Origin: an uncultured Clostridia bacterium
GTDB lineage: Bacteria; Bacillota; Clostridia; Christensenellales; UBA1242
Reading direction: 5' to 3'
Assembly: GCA_944383275.1 (NCBI GenBank)
Contig: CALWOV010000001.1
Coordinates: 1 to 64,000 of the forward strand
Length of the DNA stretch: 64,000 nucleotides
Notes under the pieces: generated by a model
What the model was told of the DNA's origin: nothing
What the model saw: the letters and a program-made list of their open reading frames with translations, nothing else
Databases searched by the model: none
Position numbers and translations under genes: made by a program
Shown: piece by piece, positions 18,262-28,900 of the stretch
How the letters are laid out: each line of letters opens with the position of its first letter
Numbering within the stretch: position 1 is the first letter of the stretch

Positions 18262-18947
18262 TATTCTTCACCTCCTTGTTTTTTAGGGGTAGAAGTGTTT
18301 TGTTGTCTGCTTAAAACTTCACCTTTGTAAATCCAAACCTTAACACCTAACACACCATATGTTGTGTGTGCAGAGCAAAAACCATAGTCTATGTTTGCAC
18401 GCAATGTGTGAAGAGGTATTGAGCCTTGTGCATAAGATTCACTTCTTGCCATTTCGGCACCATTTATACGACCACTAACAACAATTTTACAACCTTGAGC
18501 GCCTGCTTTCATAACGCGTTGCAATGTTGATTTCATAGCTCTTTTAACAAGAACACGCTTTTCAATTTGCGCTGCAATTGCCTGAGCAACAACATTAGCA
18601 TCTAAATCTGGTTGTTTAATTTCTTTTATGTTAATGATAAGTTGTTTGCCTTCAACTATTTTATCAAGTTGTTTTTTAAGCGCTTCGATACCTGCACCCT
18701 TAGCACCTATAATTACACCTGGTCTTGCTGTAAAAATGTTTACAACAATTTTACCATTAGTTCCTTGTGTTCTTTCTATTGTAACTCTAGAAACTGATGC
18801 ATCACGATATTTCTTTTGAACAAACTCACGAACAGCATTATCTTCAACCAACAAGTTAGCAAAATCTTTCTTGTCAGCATACCAAGTAGCATCCCAATCT
18901 TTTATAACGCCAACTCTAAGTCCGTGAGGACTAACTTTTTGACCCAT
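18261..18947 (-). CDS. rpsC: Ribosomal protein S3
   Basis: 228 residues. KH domain with [19 protein letters not shown] (about 63-85) and the C-terminal domain [13 protein letters not shown]3 lines the mRNA entry tunnel and has helicase activity with S4 and S5. Short polar tail ([14 protein letters not shown]). Starts two bases after rplV. Confidence 0.97.
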   Translation of the reverse strand: MGQKVSPHGLRVGVIKDWDATWYADKKDFANLLVEDNAVREFVQKKYRDASVSRVTIERTQGTNGKIVVNIFTARPGVIIGAKGAGIEALKKQLDKIVEGKQLIINIKEIKQPDLDANVVAQAIAAQIEKRVLVKRAMKSTLQRVMKAGAQGCKIVVSGRINGAEMARSESYAQGSIPLHTLRANIDYGFCSAHTTYGVLGVKVWIYKGEVLSRQQNTSTPKKQGGEE

Positions 18948-18949
18948 AA

Positions 18950-19576
18950 TTATTTATTGCCTCCTTGTTTACTTGATTTTGGTTCGTCTGCCTTTTTAGC
19001 AGTTGATTTTGTTGTTGTTTTAGTTGCGCTTTTTGTAGCAGGTTTTGTTGAAGTTTTGGTTGATTTTTTTTCAGTTGATTTAGCAGGTTCAACTGCTACT
19101 TCTGATTGTGCAGGTTTAGCCTTTACTTCTTTTTCAACAACATTTTGTTTTGTTTCTTTTTTAGTTTTTTGTTTAGATGATTTGTTTTGGTTTTCTTTTT
19201 CATCTAATATAATTGTTATATGACTTGTTCTTTTCTTAATTAAGTCAGCACTTCCATGAGAACGAAGCCAATGTCTTTTATAAGTTGGACCCTCGTTTGC
19301 AAAGCATTCTGCAACATAAAGGTCGTTCTTGCTTAAATTCAAATTGTTTTCAGCATTTGCTCCAGCACTTTCTAACACTTTAACCAAAATTTCGCTTGCT
19401 GCTTTTGGGGTGTTTTTCAATATAGCCAAAGCGTTGTTATAATCTTGTCCACGAATAATGTCAAGCACTATATGAACTTTGCTTGGACTTATGCGAACAA
19501 ATTTTGCAGTAGCCTGTGGGCGTTTATCACGATTTTCCAATCGTTTTGCTGCTTTTTCTCTCATTCTTTTTGCCAT
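18950..19576 (-). CDS. rplV: Ribosomal protein L22 with long basic tail
   Basis: 208 residues, against about 110 usually. The core ATAKFVRISPSKVHIVLDIIR to RTSHITIILDE is canonical; its beta-hairpin reaches the exit tunnel and is a macrolide-resistance site. After residue ~125 comes about 80 residues of Lys/Thr/Ser/Ala low complexity (KSTKTSTKPATKSATKTTTK). The tail starts at the outer tunnel face and resembles that of L24. Confidence 0.95.
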   Translation of the reverse strand: MAKRMREKAAKRLENRDKRPQATAKFVRISPSKVHIVLDIIRGQDYNNALAILKNTPKAASEILVKVLESAGANAENNLNLSKNDLYVAECFANEGPTYKRHWLRSHGSADLIKKRTSHITIILDEKENQNKSSKQKTKKETKQNVVEKEVKAKPAQSEVAVEPAKSTEKKSTKTSTKPATKSATKTTTKSTAKKADEPKSSKQGGNK

Positions 19577-19592
19577 TTGTTAACACCTCTCC

Positions 19593-19871
19593 TTATTTCT
19601 TTCCTACGACTTTTGAACCAGCGTGTCCTTTGAAAGTGCGTGTTGGAGCAAATTCGCCTAGTTTATGCCCAACCATTTCAACTGAACAGTAAACTGGAAT
19701 GTGTTTACGACCATTGTGAACTTGAATTGTATGTCCAACAAAATCTGGATATATAGTTGAAGCACGAGACCAAGTTTTAATAGGTTTTTTCTGATTTGCT
19801 TCGTTCATAGCCTTAACCCTTTTCATTAATCTTTCTTCAACATATGGTTTTTTCTTTAAACTTCTGCTCAT
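19593..19871 (-). CDS. rpsS: Ribosomal protein S19
   Basis: 92 residues from ATG 19871 ([15 protein letters not shown]), with AGGAG upstream; an in-frame GTG three codons earlier is less likely. Signature [19 protein letters not shown]. In the 30S head with S13. Confidence 0.97.
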   Translation of the reverse strand: MSRSLKKKPYVEERLMKRVKAMNEANQKKPIKTWSRASTIYPDFVGHTIQVHNGRKHIPVYCSVEMVGHKLGEFAPTRTFKGHAGSKVVGKK

Positions 19872-19882
19872 AATCAACACTC

Positions 19883-20710
19883 CTAGTTAATTCGTTTCAA
19901 AATCATACGACTGCTTGGCTTACGCTTGTTGCGAGTTTTCTTACCAAGAGTTCTTTTACCCCATGGGGACATAGGGCTTGGTCGACCTATAGGCGCTTTA
20001 GATTCACCACCACCATGAGGGTGGTCAACAGGGTTCATAACACTACCACGAACGGTAGGACGAATTCCTTTGTGGCGATTTATACCTGCCTTTCCAATTT
20101 TAACAAGTTCGTGGTCAGTATTTCCCACTTCCCCGATAGTTGCACGGCACTTTATAGAAACCATACGCATTTCTCCACTAGGAAGTTTTAATGTTGCGTG
20201 TGTTCCTTCTTTTGCAACTAAACGCGCAGAATTACCTGCTGAGCGTGCCATTTTTCCACCACTGCCTGGTTGCATTTCTATGTTGTGAACAACAGTTCCA
20301 ACCGGCATAGCACTCATTGGCATTGCGTTTCCAACTTTAATTTCTGCTTGGTCTCCACTCATTACAACTTGACCAACTGTTAAGCCAAGTGGAGCAAGAA
20401 TGTATCTTTTTTCACCATCTGCATAGTTCAAAAGTGCAATGTAAGCACTGCGATTTGGGTCATATTCGATAGTTGCAACAGTTGCTGGAATTCCATCTTT
20501 GTTGCGTTTAAAGTCGATAACACGATATTTACGGCGCACTCCGCCACCTTGGTGACGAACAGTTATGCGACCTTGAAAATTACGACCAGCGTGTTTTTTA
20601 ATTGGCTCTAACAAACTTTTTTCAGGAGTGTTAGTTGTAATCTCCTCGAATGTTGGCCTTATCATTCCACGCATAGAAGGTGTTATTGGTCTATATCTTT
20701 TAACTGCCAT
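19883..20710 (-). CDS. rplB: Ribosomal protein L2
   Basis: 275 residues. Signature [15 protein letters not shown]-type sequence is present as [17 protein letters not shown], including the His essential for peptidyl transfer support; the end is basic. Largest 50S protein, needed for subunit joining. ATG preceded by GGGGAGG. Confidence 0.97.
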   Translation of the reverse strand: MAVKRYRPITPSMRGMIRPTFEEITTNTPEKSLLEPIKKHAGRNFQGRITVRHQGGGVRRKYRVIDFKRNKDGIPATVATIEYDPNRSAYIALLNYADGEKRYILAPLGLTVGQVVMSGDQAEIKVGNAMPMSAMPVGTVVHNIEMQPGSGGKMARSAGNSARLVAKEGTHATLKLPSGEMRMVSIKCRATIGEVGNTDHELVKIGKAGINRHKGIRPTVRGSVMNPVDHPHGGGESKAPIGRPSPMSPWGKRTLGKKTRNKRKPSSRMILKRIN

Positions 20711-20725
20711 TTTGTGTTACCTCCC

Positions 20726-21019
20726 CTATGATAAACTCTCGAAGAATGCAATAGGTTTACTTTCTTTTTTCAATGTTACGATTGCTTTTTTGTTTTCAGA
20801 AGTATAACCACTCACTCTTCCTTGACGTTTTTTTGGTTTTTTAGCGGTTATTGAAGTATTAACTGATTCAACTTCAACACCAAAGATTTCTTGAACCGCT
20901 TGTTTGATTTGTGTTTTTGTTGCATTTTTATCAACAATAAACCAATACTTTTTCTTTGCTATATCGGAATAGCTTTTTTCTGATAATAGCGGTTTTATAA
21001 TGATTTTATTTGCTTCCAT
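20726..21019 (-). CDS. rplW: Ribosomal protein L23
   Basis: 97 residues: IIIKPLLSEKSYSDIAKKKYWFIV and VESVNTSITAKKPKKR. Main docking site at the tunnel exit for trigger factor and SRP. ATG shares one base with the rplD stop. Confidence 0.97.
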   Translation of the reverse strand: MEANKIIIKPLLSEKSYSDIAKKKYWFIVDKNATKTQIKQAVQEIFGVEVESVNTSITAKKPKKRQGRVSGYTSENKKAIVTLKKESKPIAFFESLS

Positions 21020-21648
21020 TATTCAGCATAAGCCTCCTCTATAGTTTTTATTGCATCTTTCGTTATAAGAACTTTGTTTTTAGACACAATTTGGTAAGTA
21101 TTTAATAAGTTTGCGTTTACAAGTTCAACTGTAGGTATGTTTGCAGTTGCTTTTTGAATGTTTTCATTTGCTTCGTTTATAACTATTAAAACAGTTTTAT
21201 CAAAGCCAAATTTATCCAAAATTGTTTGAACTTGTTTTGTTTTAAATGTTTTAAGTTCAAGCTTATCAAGAACTCTAACATCGTTTTGTGCAAGTTTTGT
21301 GCTTATAGCACTGCGGAATGCAGAACGTTTTGCAGATTTGTTAACTTTTTGAGAAAAGTCGCGTGGTTTTATTGCAAAAGCCAAACCACCTTTAATCCAT
21401 TGAGGACCACGTCTGCTACCTTGTCTTGCGTTACCTGTGTGTTTTTGTCTCCATGGTTTTTTAGCACGACCACGAACTTCACCACGATTTAATGTGCTTT
21501 TTGTTCCTTGTCTTTGATTTGCAAGGTATGCAACTACAACTTGGTGAATAAGTGGTTCATTATAAGGAGCAGCAAACACAGCATCAGATAAACTCATTGT
21601 TCCAACTTCGTTTGCGTCCATATCGAACACTTTTGTTTTTATAGCCAT
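21019..21648 (-). CDS. rplD: Ribosomal protein L4
   Basis: 209 residues. The extended loop that lines the exit tunnel is present: RGTKSTLNRGEVRGRAKKPWRQKHTG and GSRRGPQWIKGG. In E. coli L4 also represses the S10 operon via its leader; whether it acts here on the long rpsJ leader is unknown. Confidence 0.97.
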   Translation of the reverse strand: MAIKTKVFDMDANEVGTMSLSDAVFAAPYNEPLIHQVVVAYLANQRQGTKSTLNRGEVRGRAKKPWRQKHTGNARQGSRRGPQWIKGGLAFAIKPRDFSQKVNKSAKRSAFRSAISTKLAQNDVRVLDKLELKTFKTKQVQTILDKFGFDKTVLIVINEANENIQKATANIPTVELVNANLLNTYQIVSKNKVLITKDAIKTIEEAYAE

Positions 21649-21663
21649 ATGCTTTTCTCCTTA

Positions 21664-22293
21664 CTAGGCCTTAATTGCATTCCTAAGCATAACCACACCA
21701 TTGCGTGGACCAGGAATTGCACCTTTGACCAAAATTAAATTTCTTTCACTATCAACCCTTACGACCTCAAGGTTTTGAACTGTAACTTGTGTGCCACCAT
21801 AGCGACCAGCCATTCTTTTGCCCTTAAAAACTTTTCCAATTCCAGGACCACTACCTAATGATTGGTGACGGTGAACTTTGTTACCACCGTGTGTGTTGTC
21901 TTGGTGTCTCATATTCCAACGGAAAAGAGAACCAGTGAACCCACGACCTCTTGAATTTGCAACAGCATCAATTTTTTCGCCTTCTGCAAAAACATCACAT
22001 TTAATTTCTTGCCCTACTTGATAATTTGAAATGTCATCGAATTTAAATTCTTTTAACATTCTTTTAGGCTCAACAGCAGCCTTTTTGAAAACACCTTCTC
22101 GTGGTTTGTTTACAAGTTTTTCCCTTATATCCCCATAAGCAACAACAAGTGCATTGTAACCATCGTTATCTTCGTTTTTAATTTGAACAACCACATTAGG
22201 AGTTGCTTCAATAACTGTTACAGGAATAACCAAACCTTTTGGTGAGAAAACTTGTGTCATACCAAGTTTTTTACCTAAAATTGCTTTATTCAT
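21664..22293 (-). CDS. rplC: Ribosomal protein L3
   Basis: 209 residues. MNKAILGKKLGMTQVFSP at the start and the long central loop GRGFTGSLFRWNMRHQDNTHG with GSGPGIGKVFKGKRMAG. One of two 50S assembly initiators. GGAG precedes ATG. Confidence 0.97.
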   Translation of the reverse strand: MNKAILGKKLGMTQVFSPKGLVIPVTVIEATPNVVVQIKNEDNDGYNALVVAYGDIREKLVNKPREGVFKKAAVEPKRMLKEFKFDDISNYQVGQEIKCDVFAEGEKIDAVANSRGRGFTGSLFRWNMRHQDNTHGGNKVHRHQSLGSGPGIGKVFKGKRMAGRYGGTQVTVQNLEVVRVDSERNLILVKGAIPGPRNGVVMLRNAIKA

Positions 22294-22319
22294 AATTCAT
22301 CTCTCCTTTGTTGTTGCCA

Positions 22320-22628
22320 TTAGAGTTTAATTTTTATATCCACACCAGCAGGCAAATCAAGTTTAGATAATGTATCCATTGTTTTGCTGGTAGGACTAAA
22401 AATGTCTATCAGGCGTTTGTGTGTGCGCAATTCAAATTGCTCACGACTATCTTTATCTACGTGTGGCGAACGCAAAACTGTTACAACTTCTCTATCTGTT
22501 GGTAGAGGAATTGGACCTGAAATTTTGCATCCGGACTTTTGGGCTGCTTCAACAATTCGAGCGGCAGCTTGGTCAATCAAACCGTGGTCAAATGATTTAA
22601 GTTTGATTCTGATTTTTTGTGTACTCAT
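22320..22628 (-). CDS. rpsJ: Ribosomal protein S10
   Basis: 102 residues from ATG 22628 ([19 protein letters not shown]), chosen for GGAGG at the right distance; the frame extends into the leader without another good start. Signature [20 protein letters not shown]. First gene of the superoperon; also the NusE transcription antitermination factor. Confidence 0.97.
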   Translation of the reverse strand: MSTQKIRIKLKSFDHGLIDQAAARIVEAAQKSGCKISGPIPLPTDREVVTVLRSPHVDKDSREQFELRTHKRLIDIFSPTSKTMDTLSKLDLPAGVDIKIKL

Positions 22629-22843
22629 ACACACCTCCGAATAAGTTTCACTTGCCAAGCATATTAAAATAGGAAACGCACACGCGCGTAATAAACGCAA
22701 CCGGGTGTGTCGCTATTTGTGGGCAAAAAAAATAAAAAAACAAAATTGCTTGGTCGCAATGCTTTTGCATCACTTGTCCACACAAATTCTCTAAAAATGT
22801 TGCTTTTTTAGTAACTTTGCGCTTCAACCCTAGCCCACTAGTA
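22629..22843 (-). promoter_or_regulatory. S10-operon leader (about 215 nt)
   Basis: The 5' untranslated region from the predicted start near 22843 to the rpsJ ribosome binding site. It has higher G+C than other spacers, a small hairpin ATGC-TTTT-GCAT (22759-22770), and on the transcript a run rich in U (22715-22745) after it, resembling an attenuator without a strong stem. Length suggests regulation by a ribosomal protein; no known leader family can be confirmed by eye. Confidence 0.45.
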
Positions 22844-22849
22844 TGGTTT

Positions 22850-22878
22850 ATTATAATACAAAAAAAAAATGATGTCAA
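22850..22878 (-). promoter_or_regulatory. Consensus promoter of the ribosomal superoperon
   Basis: Reverse strand: TTGACA (22878-22873), a 17-bp spacer made mostly of T, TATAAT (22855-22850). All twelve consensus positions match. The flanking upstream sequence is A/T tracts, resembling an UP element. Confidence 0.9.
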
Positions 22879-23036
22879 CAGTTTTTTATAAATTTTTTAA
22901 TTATTATATAGTTTTTTTGATTTATTTAAAAATCACTCTAAAATACCTTATTTTAATAGATAAAATGAAATATTTAATTGTAATTATAACCTATTTTCAA
23001 TATTATAAAACTAATTATTATATATACTTAATATAA

Positions 23037-23070
23037 CAAAAAAGACTAAGTAAATAACTTAGCCTTTTTA
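23037..23070 (-). terminator. Terminator of the repeat-built protein gene
   Basis: On the reverse strand AAAAGGCTAAGT pairs with ACTTAGTCTTTT (one G-U), followed by T residues, starting right at the stop codon of the 23071-24810 gene. Confidence 0.75.
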
Positions 23071-24810
23071 CTACATACAACTGAAATTATTATCTGTTAA
23101 TATAGGGTTACAAGATTCATCATCTTGTTCCTTTTTTGAAACCCTAGATAAATAAACTTCTTCAATTTTTTCTTCAAAATTTTCTTTATATTCCTTTTTT
23201 AAGTTATCATCTTCAACAAAGAAATTAACATCAAAGTTATAAAATCCCTTTAATTCATCTTTAAGTTCAAGTGGAATTGCACTGTTTCTATATTTTTTAA
23301 GCAAATAATTTTTTCTTTTCTCTAAATAATTATCCCAATTTTCCTTTATCATATTTAACTGAACACTTTCTTTTTTATCAATAAAAGAGGTCGACTTTCG
23401 TCTTTCCGCTTTTGCAAGCATACAATTAAACTCATTTCTTAATAAATTATTTAACTCATCATTAGATTGATTTAATATAGTCTTAAGTTTTAATTCAGTT
23501 TCAAAATTAAATTTTACATCATCATAATAAGACTCGCCTTCTGTATCTCTATAAATTTTTGCAAGAATTTTAGCGCGTTTATGTAAATAGTCTCTTGAAT
23601 TATTCCAATAATCATCTGTAATGTCTTTATGTGGAATTTCGTAGAATTTATTCCAAAAATTAATATTTTCAACAGAGCCATTTGATGTTATAGATTGATT
23701 GATTTTTGCTCGTTCTGTTTTGAAGTCTTTTAAGTTATTTATTTCATCTCTAAAATTTTGAACTTTTTTCATTCTTTCATCTAAATCTTTATAAAACAAT
23801 AAGCAATCAAGCATATAAATTCCATCTAATTGAACAAAACTAAAGAAATGTGTTTTATCATCTTTATATAACTCAATCAATTCTTTTTCACGCTTAGCCA
23901 AGTATTCATCTTTATTTTGCAATATTTGTTTAGCAAGTAAATTTAATGGTATTTCTTTCCCATCTTTTTTTAATTCCGATATATTTTCAAGTTCTAATGA
24001 TAGTTGTCTTTCTAGTTTTTCTAAATCTGGTTCATTTTTAAAATCTTCGGTTGCACAAAGCGCCATTTCCATATTAAAAGATTCTAATAAATTAGTTTTA
24101 TATTTTAAAGGAACTGTTTCTTGTGCATATAAAGCACAGATTTCCATTTTTCGTTGCTTTAGATAATCAATTATTTTTGATTTATTTTTGTAAAAATTAA
24201 AACTGTTATATATAGTATCAAAATTTTCTTTTTTATTATCATCTGTTTTATTAGTTTTAATCTCTTTTAAATTATTTTCATCTTTATAAAAATTTTCAAC
24301 TTCTTCTTCTTTTGCTGACATTATTTCTTTAAGTTGAGTTTTAAAACGATTAAAAAACTTATCTCGTGTTTCTCTATTTTCTATTAAAAAGAACAATTCT
24401 AAACTATAATATTTTTTTAAGTTTATAGAATCTTGATAAGAAATATCTTTTGCTTTATATAAATTCAACAACTCATCAGCCCTATTTAAAACAACAACAA
24501 AATTATTTTGTATTAATTCATCTATGTGTTCAGCATTGTATCTGATATTATTTTTTTTATTTGCTTCAACTTTTGCTATATCTTTAACAAAATTTTTCAT
24601 TATGTTTTGTTTTTCTTCACTAGGCATACCACCTAACATTAAATAAACATCGTGTTCAAATGCGCGAATAGTTCTATTTATAAACTTTAAAGGAACGAAA
24701 TCTTGACTGTAATATCCTAGCCAAACTTCTTTTCTTTCATTTAATAGTTTATATATATTTTCTAGTTCTTTTTCAGTTAGCGTTCTTTTATTATTTTGTT
24801 CGTAATACAT
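23071..24810 (-). CDS. Unknown protein built from about six degenerate ~75-residue repeats
   Basis: 579 residues from ATG 24810 (MYYEQNNKRTLTEKEL), which has GGGAGAA upstream; an earlier GTG lies inside that site. Highly charged, mostly helical, no signal or membrane segment. I see about six related segments, each with an L-x2-R-x3-L-x3-Y core, often followed by PL and an acidic/aromatic stretch: LNERKEVWLGYYSQDFVPL, LKQRKMEICALYAQETVPL, LAKREKELIELYK, LHKRAKILAKIYR, LEKRKNYLLKKYRNSAIPL, plus VLNRADELLNLYK. No known family recognised. Single gene between the ribosomal operon and pfkA. Confidence 0.6.
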   Translation of the reverse strand: MYYEQNNKRTLTEKELENIYKLLNERKEVWLGYYSQDFVPLKFINRTIRAFEHDVYLMLGGMPSEEKQNIMKNFVKDIAKVEANKKNNIRYNAEHIDELIQNNFVVVLNRADELLNLYKAKDISYQDSINLKKYYSLELFFLIENRETRDKFFNRFKTQLKEIMSAKEEEVENFYKDENNLKEIKTNKTDDNKKENFDTIYNSFNFYKNKSKIIDYLKQRKMEICALYAQETVPLKYKTNLLESFNMEMALCATEDFKNEPDLEKLERQLSLELENISELKKDGKEIPLNLLAKQILQNKDEYLAKREKELIELYKDDKTHFFSFVQLDGIYMLDCLLFYKDLDERMKKVQNFRDEINNLKDFKTERAKINQSITSNGSVENINFWNKFYEIPHKDITDDYWNNSRDYLHKRAKILAKIYRDTEGESYYDDVKFNFETELKLKTILNQSNDELNNLLRNEFNCMLAKAERRKSTSFIDKKESVQLNMIKENWDNYLEKRKNYLLKKYRNSAIPLELKDELKGFYNFDVNFFVEDDNLKKEYKENFEEKIEEVYLSRVSKKEQDDESCNPILTDNNFSCM

Positions 24811-24889
24811 AATTTCTCCCACTATTAATATGCTAGTAAAATTTTATCACAACACGAACAGTGTGTCAATACTCAATTTTTTAAAAAAT

Positions 24890-24913
24890 AAAAAGAACCC
24901 TAAGGTTCTTTAA
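24890..24913 (-). terminator. Terminator of pfkA
   Basis: AAAGAACC (24892-24899) pairs with GGTTCTTT (24904-24911) around CTAA; A/T runs on both sides. Confidence 0.75.
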
Positions 24914-24926
24914 ATAAATATAAATT

Positions 24927-25895
24927 TTATTTATGCAATTCATCAAATAATGCTAAATGTTTTTTATGCACTCGTAATGGAGCTTTTATCGCTTTTGAAA
25001 TAGGCATTGGAAAAACTTCGCCTTTATCTATACAAATAGCAGAAGTTTTCATTCTTTTTACAGCGCAATGAACGGCACAACTTGCCATTCTTAAAGATAA
25101 TAAACGGTCATAAACAGTTGGTCCACCCCCTCGTTGCATATAGCCAAGAACTATACCACGACACTCTTTTCCGAACTCTTTTTCAATTTCTTTTGCAAGT
25201 GATGGAACATCGAAAAGTTTTTCTGATATAACCACTGTTGGAGATGGATTGCCTTTGTTTATTTCTTTTAAAATTGCTTTTTTTATTTGCTCCTTGGTAA
25301 AAGGTTGTTCGGCTGTTACAACAATATCGCTTTCACTTGCAAGTGCACTATATAAGGCAATATCACCTTTATATCTGCCCATAACTTCCACAAGCACTAT
25401 TCTTTCATTTGCAAGCATTGTTTGCTTAATATTGTCAATCATATTAATAGCGTTATTTATGGCAGTATCAAAACCAATAGAACGGTCTGTGCAATTAACA
25501 TCATTATCGATAGTTACAGGTATAACATAAATATTAATGCCATATTTTGAAAGTTCTTCAGAGCCACGCATTGAACCATCGCCCCCAAGAACTATTAAAC
25601 TATCTATGTTATGCTTTTTTAAAGTTGCAAGTGCTTTCTGCTTTCCAGACTCTTCTTGAAACTCTTTACATCTTCCAGCATATATTAAACTTCCACCAAC
25701 AGAGAAAATAAAAGCAACATCTTTAGGCTCAAGTTTTTGCCAATCATCATTAATTAAGCCATTGAACCCACGCTTAAATGCAATTATTTCTATGTTTTTT
25801 CTACTTGCTATGTCAACTATTGCTTTAAGACACGAATTCATACCTGGCGCATCTCCACCACTTGTAACAACAGCAATACGCATTTTTTCTTCCAT
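24927..25895 (-). CDS. pfkA: ATP-dependent 6-phosphofructokinase
   Basis: 322 residues. Phosphorylates fructose 6-phosphate, the committed glycolytic step. Motifs: TSGGDAPGMNS (ATP loop), LGGDGSMRG (as in ATP-type enzymes), PVTIDNDVNCTD with the catalytic Asp, and GYMQRGGGPTVYDRLL near the effector and substrate sites. ATG follows AAGGGG. Nine bp after dnaE in the common Clostridial order whiA-dnaE-pfkA. Confidence 0.96.
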   Translation of the reverse strand: MEEKMRIAVVTSGGDAPGMNSCLKAIVDIASRKNIEIIAFKRGFNGLINDDWQKLEPKDVAFIFSVGGSLIYAGRCKEFQEESGKQKALATLKKHNIDSLIVLGGDGSMRGSEELSKYGINIYVIPVTIDNDVNCTDRSIGFDTAINNAINMIDNIKQTMLANERIVLVEVMGRYKGDIALYSALASESDIVVTAEQPFTKEQIKKAILKEINKGNPSPTVVISEKLFDVPSLAKEIEKEFGKECRGIVLGYMQRGGGPTVYDRLLSLRMASCAVHCAVKRMKTSAICIDKGEVFPMPISKAIKAPLRVHKKHLALFDELHK

Positions 25896-25904
25896 ACTAA
25901 CCCC

Positions 25905-28900
25905 TTAAATTAATTTAATACAATTTTCAGAAAGCACTGCATAAAGTTCATTAAGTAAAGCAGAACTACCATCTACCTTATATGGTAAACTGTATAACTT
26001 GTTATTGGTTGAACACTGCACTGCCACTTGTATTTTTCCTGAATAAGTTTTTAAAATATCCACAACCAAATCCATTGTTTGTTTATCTTCTGTTGAAAAT
26101 TTTAAATATAGTTTTTGTTGTTTTTCTTGTTGTTTTTGTTCTGTTTTGTTTTCTGCTTTAACATTCCAAGTTTCCATTTCTTCTAGCAAAATTATAGGTT
26201 TTTCGCCTTCTCTGATGCTTATTTTACCTTTAAGTTTAACCAAACTATCTTCTTTTAAAATTGATTTATAAGTATCATAAAGGTTAGGAAACACCATAAC
26301 ATCAAAAGTTCCAAACAAATCTTCAATTGTTACTATTGCCATATCTCTGTTGCCATTTTTAGTGTTCATTTTTTTAATGTTATTTATAATTCCACCACAA
26401 TTTACCACTTGCCCATCACTTACATTATCATAGATAACTTCCTCTTCTTCGCCTTCATTGTTTTCAACTGTTCTACCAATAAGCATATCACTTGAAAAAC
26501 CGAAACTTCTTAATTGGTCTCGGAATTGGTCAAGTGGGTGCCCACTTATATAAACACCAAGCACTGTTTTTTCAAATTTAAGTTTTTGCTGGTCACTGTA
26601 TTCCGGTATGTTTGGTAATTCAATTTTGTTTAAAGATTTATCTTCTTTAAGCATATTATCAAATAAAGTCATTTGTCCTTCGGCTTGATGCTTTCTGTCA
26701 GAATTTACTCGTTCAACAATTTTTTCATAAATTGCTATCATTTGGCTTCGCTTTGCGCCAAAAACATCAAAAGCACCACCCCAAATCATTGACTCTAGGA
26801 AGCGTTTATTATGTGCCTGACTTCCCATTCTTGAAATAAAATCTTGCAAATCTGTAAAATTACCATTTTTCTGTCTTTCTTTAACAATCTCTTCCACAAC
26901 AGCAACACCAACATTTTTAAGTCCACCAAGCCCGAAGCGCAAGTTGTTACCTTCTACACTAAAATATGCCATACTTTTATTTATGTCTGGTGGTAAAACT
27001 TGAATGTTGTGTGCTCGCGCAAGTTCAATATAATGCGTGATTTCATCTGATTTAGTTATACGGTTATTTAAAATAGCAGCATATAACTCGACAGGATAAT
27101 ATTTTTTAAGCCAAGCAGTTTGATATGTGATGACAGCATACGCTGCCGAGTGCGCTTTATTAAACGCATAGCGTCCAAATTTTTCCATCTTGTTCCATAA
27201 TTTTTCTGCCGTTTCTTTTTTCATTCCAAGTTTAATTGCACCTGCAATGCTTTTTTTGCCTTCTGGGTCAATCCAGCCATTTATAAATTTTTCTTTTTCT
27301 GCTGGCAGTTTATCAAGAAGTTTTTTACCCATAATTTTACGAACACCATCTGCCTGCCCCATTGTATATCCTGCAATAACCTGACAAATTTTCATAACTT
27401 GTTCTTGATAAACCATAACACCATTGGTTACATCTAATATAGGTTTTAATCGTTCATCTTCATAGACAATAGAACTTGGGTCTTTTCGGTTTTGTAAATA
27501 TTCTGGAATAGAGTCCATAGGTCCCGGACGGTATAACGCAACGGCACCAATAATATCTTCCAACTGAACCGGTCTTACATCTTTTAACAATTTTGCAAAA
27601 CCACCACTTTCAACTTGGAATATCATATCGGTATCACCCGAAGAAATTAAATCGTAAACTGCTGGGTCGTTATATTCCATTTTAGAAAAATCAACATCAA
27701 TACCGTGTGTTTCTTTTATAAGTTTTAAACACAAGTTAATATCAGTAAGGGTTATAAGACCTAAAAAGTCCATTTTAAGCAACCCTATTTCTTCAATTTC
27801 ACCCTTGTCGTATTGCGATGTTACCATTTCACCATTTTTTGCTAGTGGACAATGGTCGCTTATTTCATCACAACAAATAATTACACCAGCAGCGTGAATA
27901 CTTGTGTTTCTTGGCATATTTTCTAGTTTAATTGCAACATCTACAATTTTTTGAACAAGTGGGTCGTTTTCATACATTTCGTGAAGTTCTGGAACAATAT
28001 GGTCGTGGTCATCGTTTTCATCTAAATGAACACCAAACAATTTTTTTATTGCTGGTGATTTTGGCATTTTAGTAGGAGTTGGAAAGGCTTTTGTTATTTT
28101 ATCCACATCACTATATGGCATTTTTAAAACACGAGCAACATCTTTTATTGCGGCTTTTGCTGCCAATGTTCCAAATGTTATAATCTGACTTACATTTCCT
28201 GCACCATATTTTTGTGTAACATAATCTATAACTTTATATCTGTTTTGTGGGCAAAAGTCTATATCAAAATCTGGTGGGCTTACGCGTTCTGGATTTAAAA
28301 AACGCTCAAAATACAACTCGTATTTTAATGGGTCAATATCAGTTATTCCTATGGCATACGCAATGATACTTGCAGCACCACTTCCACGCCCCGGCCCAAC
28401 AGGAACATCGTTTTGCTTTGAAAAATTTATAAAATCCCAAACAACAAGATAATAATCTACATAGCCACTTTTTTCCAAAGTATTCATTTCAAAATCCCAG
28501 CGTTCTTTAATTTCTGGGGTTATTTTACCATAGCGTTTTATAAGACCTTCTTCAGTAATTTTTCTTAAATAATCTGAATTAGTCATTCCGTCTGGTGCTG
28601 TAAATTTAGGATAATATTGACTTTTAAAGTCTATATCAAAATTAACTTTTTCTGCAACTTCTAAAGTGTTGTCTATTGCTTCTGGGTGTGCTGCAAATAT
28701 TCTTCGCATTTCTTCTTCTGTTTTTAAATAGAATTGGTCGCCTTCCATTCGCATACGGTCTGGGTCATCAATAGTTTTACCTGTTGCAATACACATCATA
28801 ATATCTTGCATTTCTGCATCTTCTGGATAAATATAATGCACATCGTTTGTTGCTATTGTTTTTACGCCAATTTTTTTTGCTAGGTCGAATTGTGCTTGCA

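Noticed and set aside
22648-22878. 76-codon reverse frame upstream of rpsJ
   Set aside because: It spans the consensus promoter and leader, has no ribosome binding site and unlikely composition.
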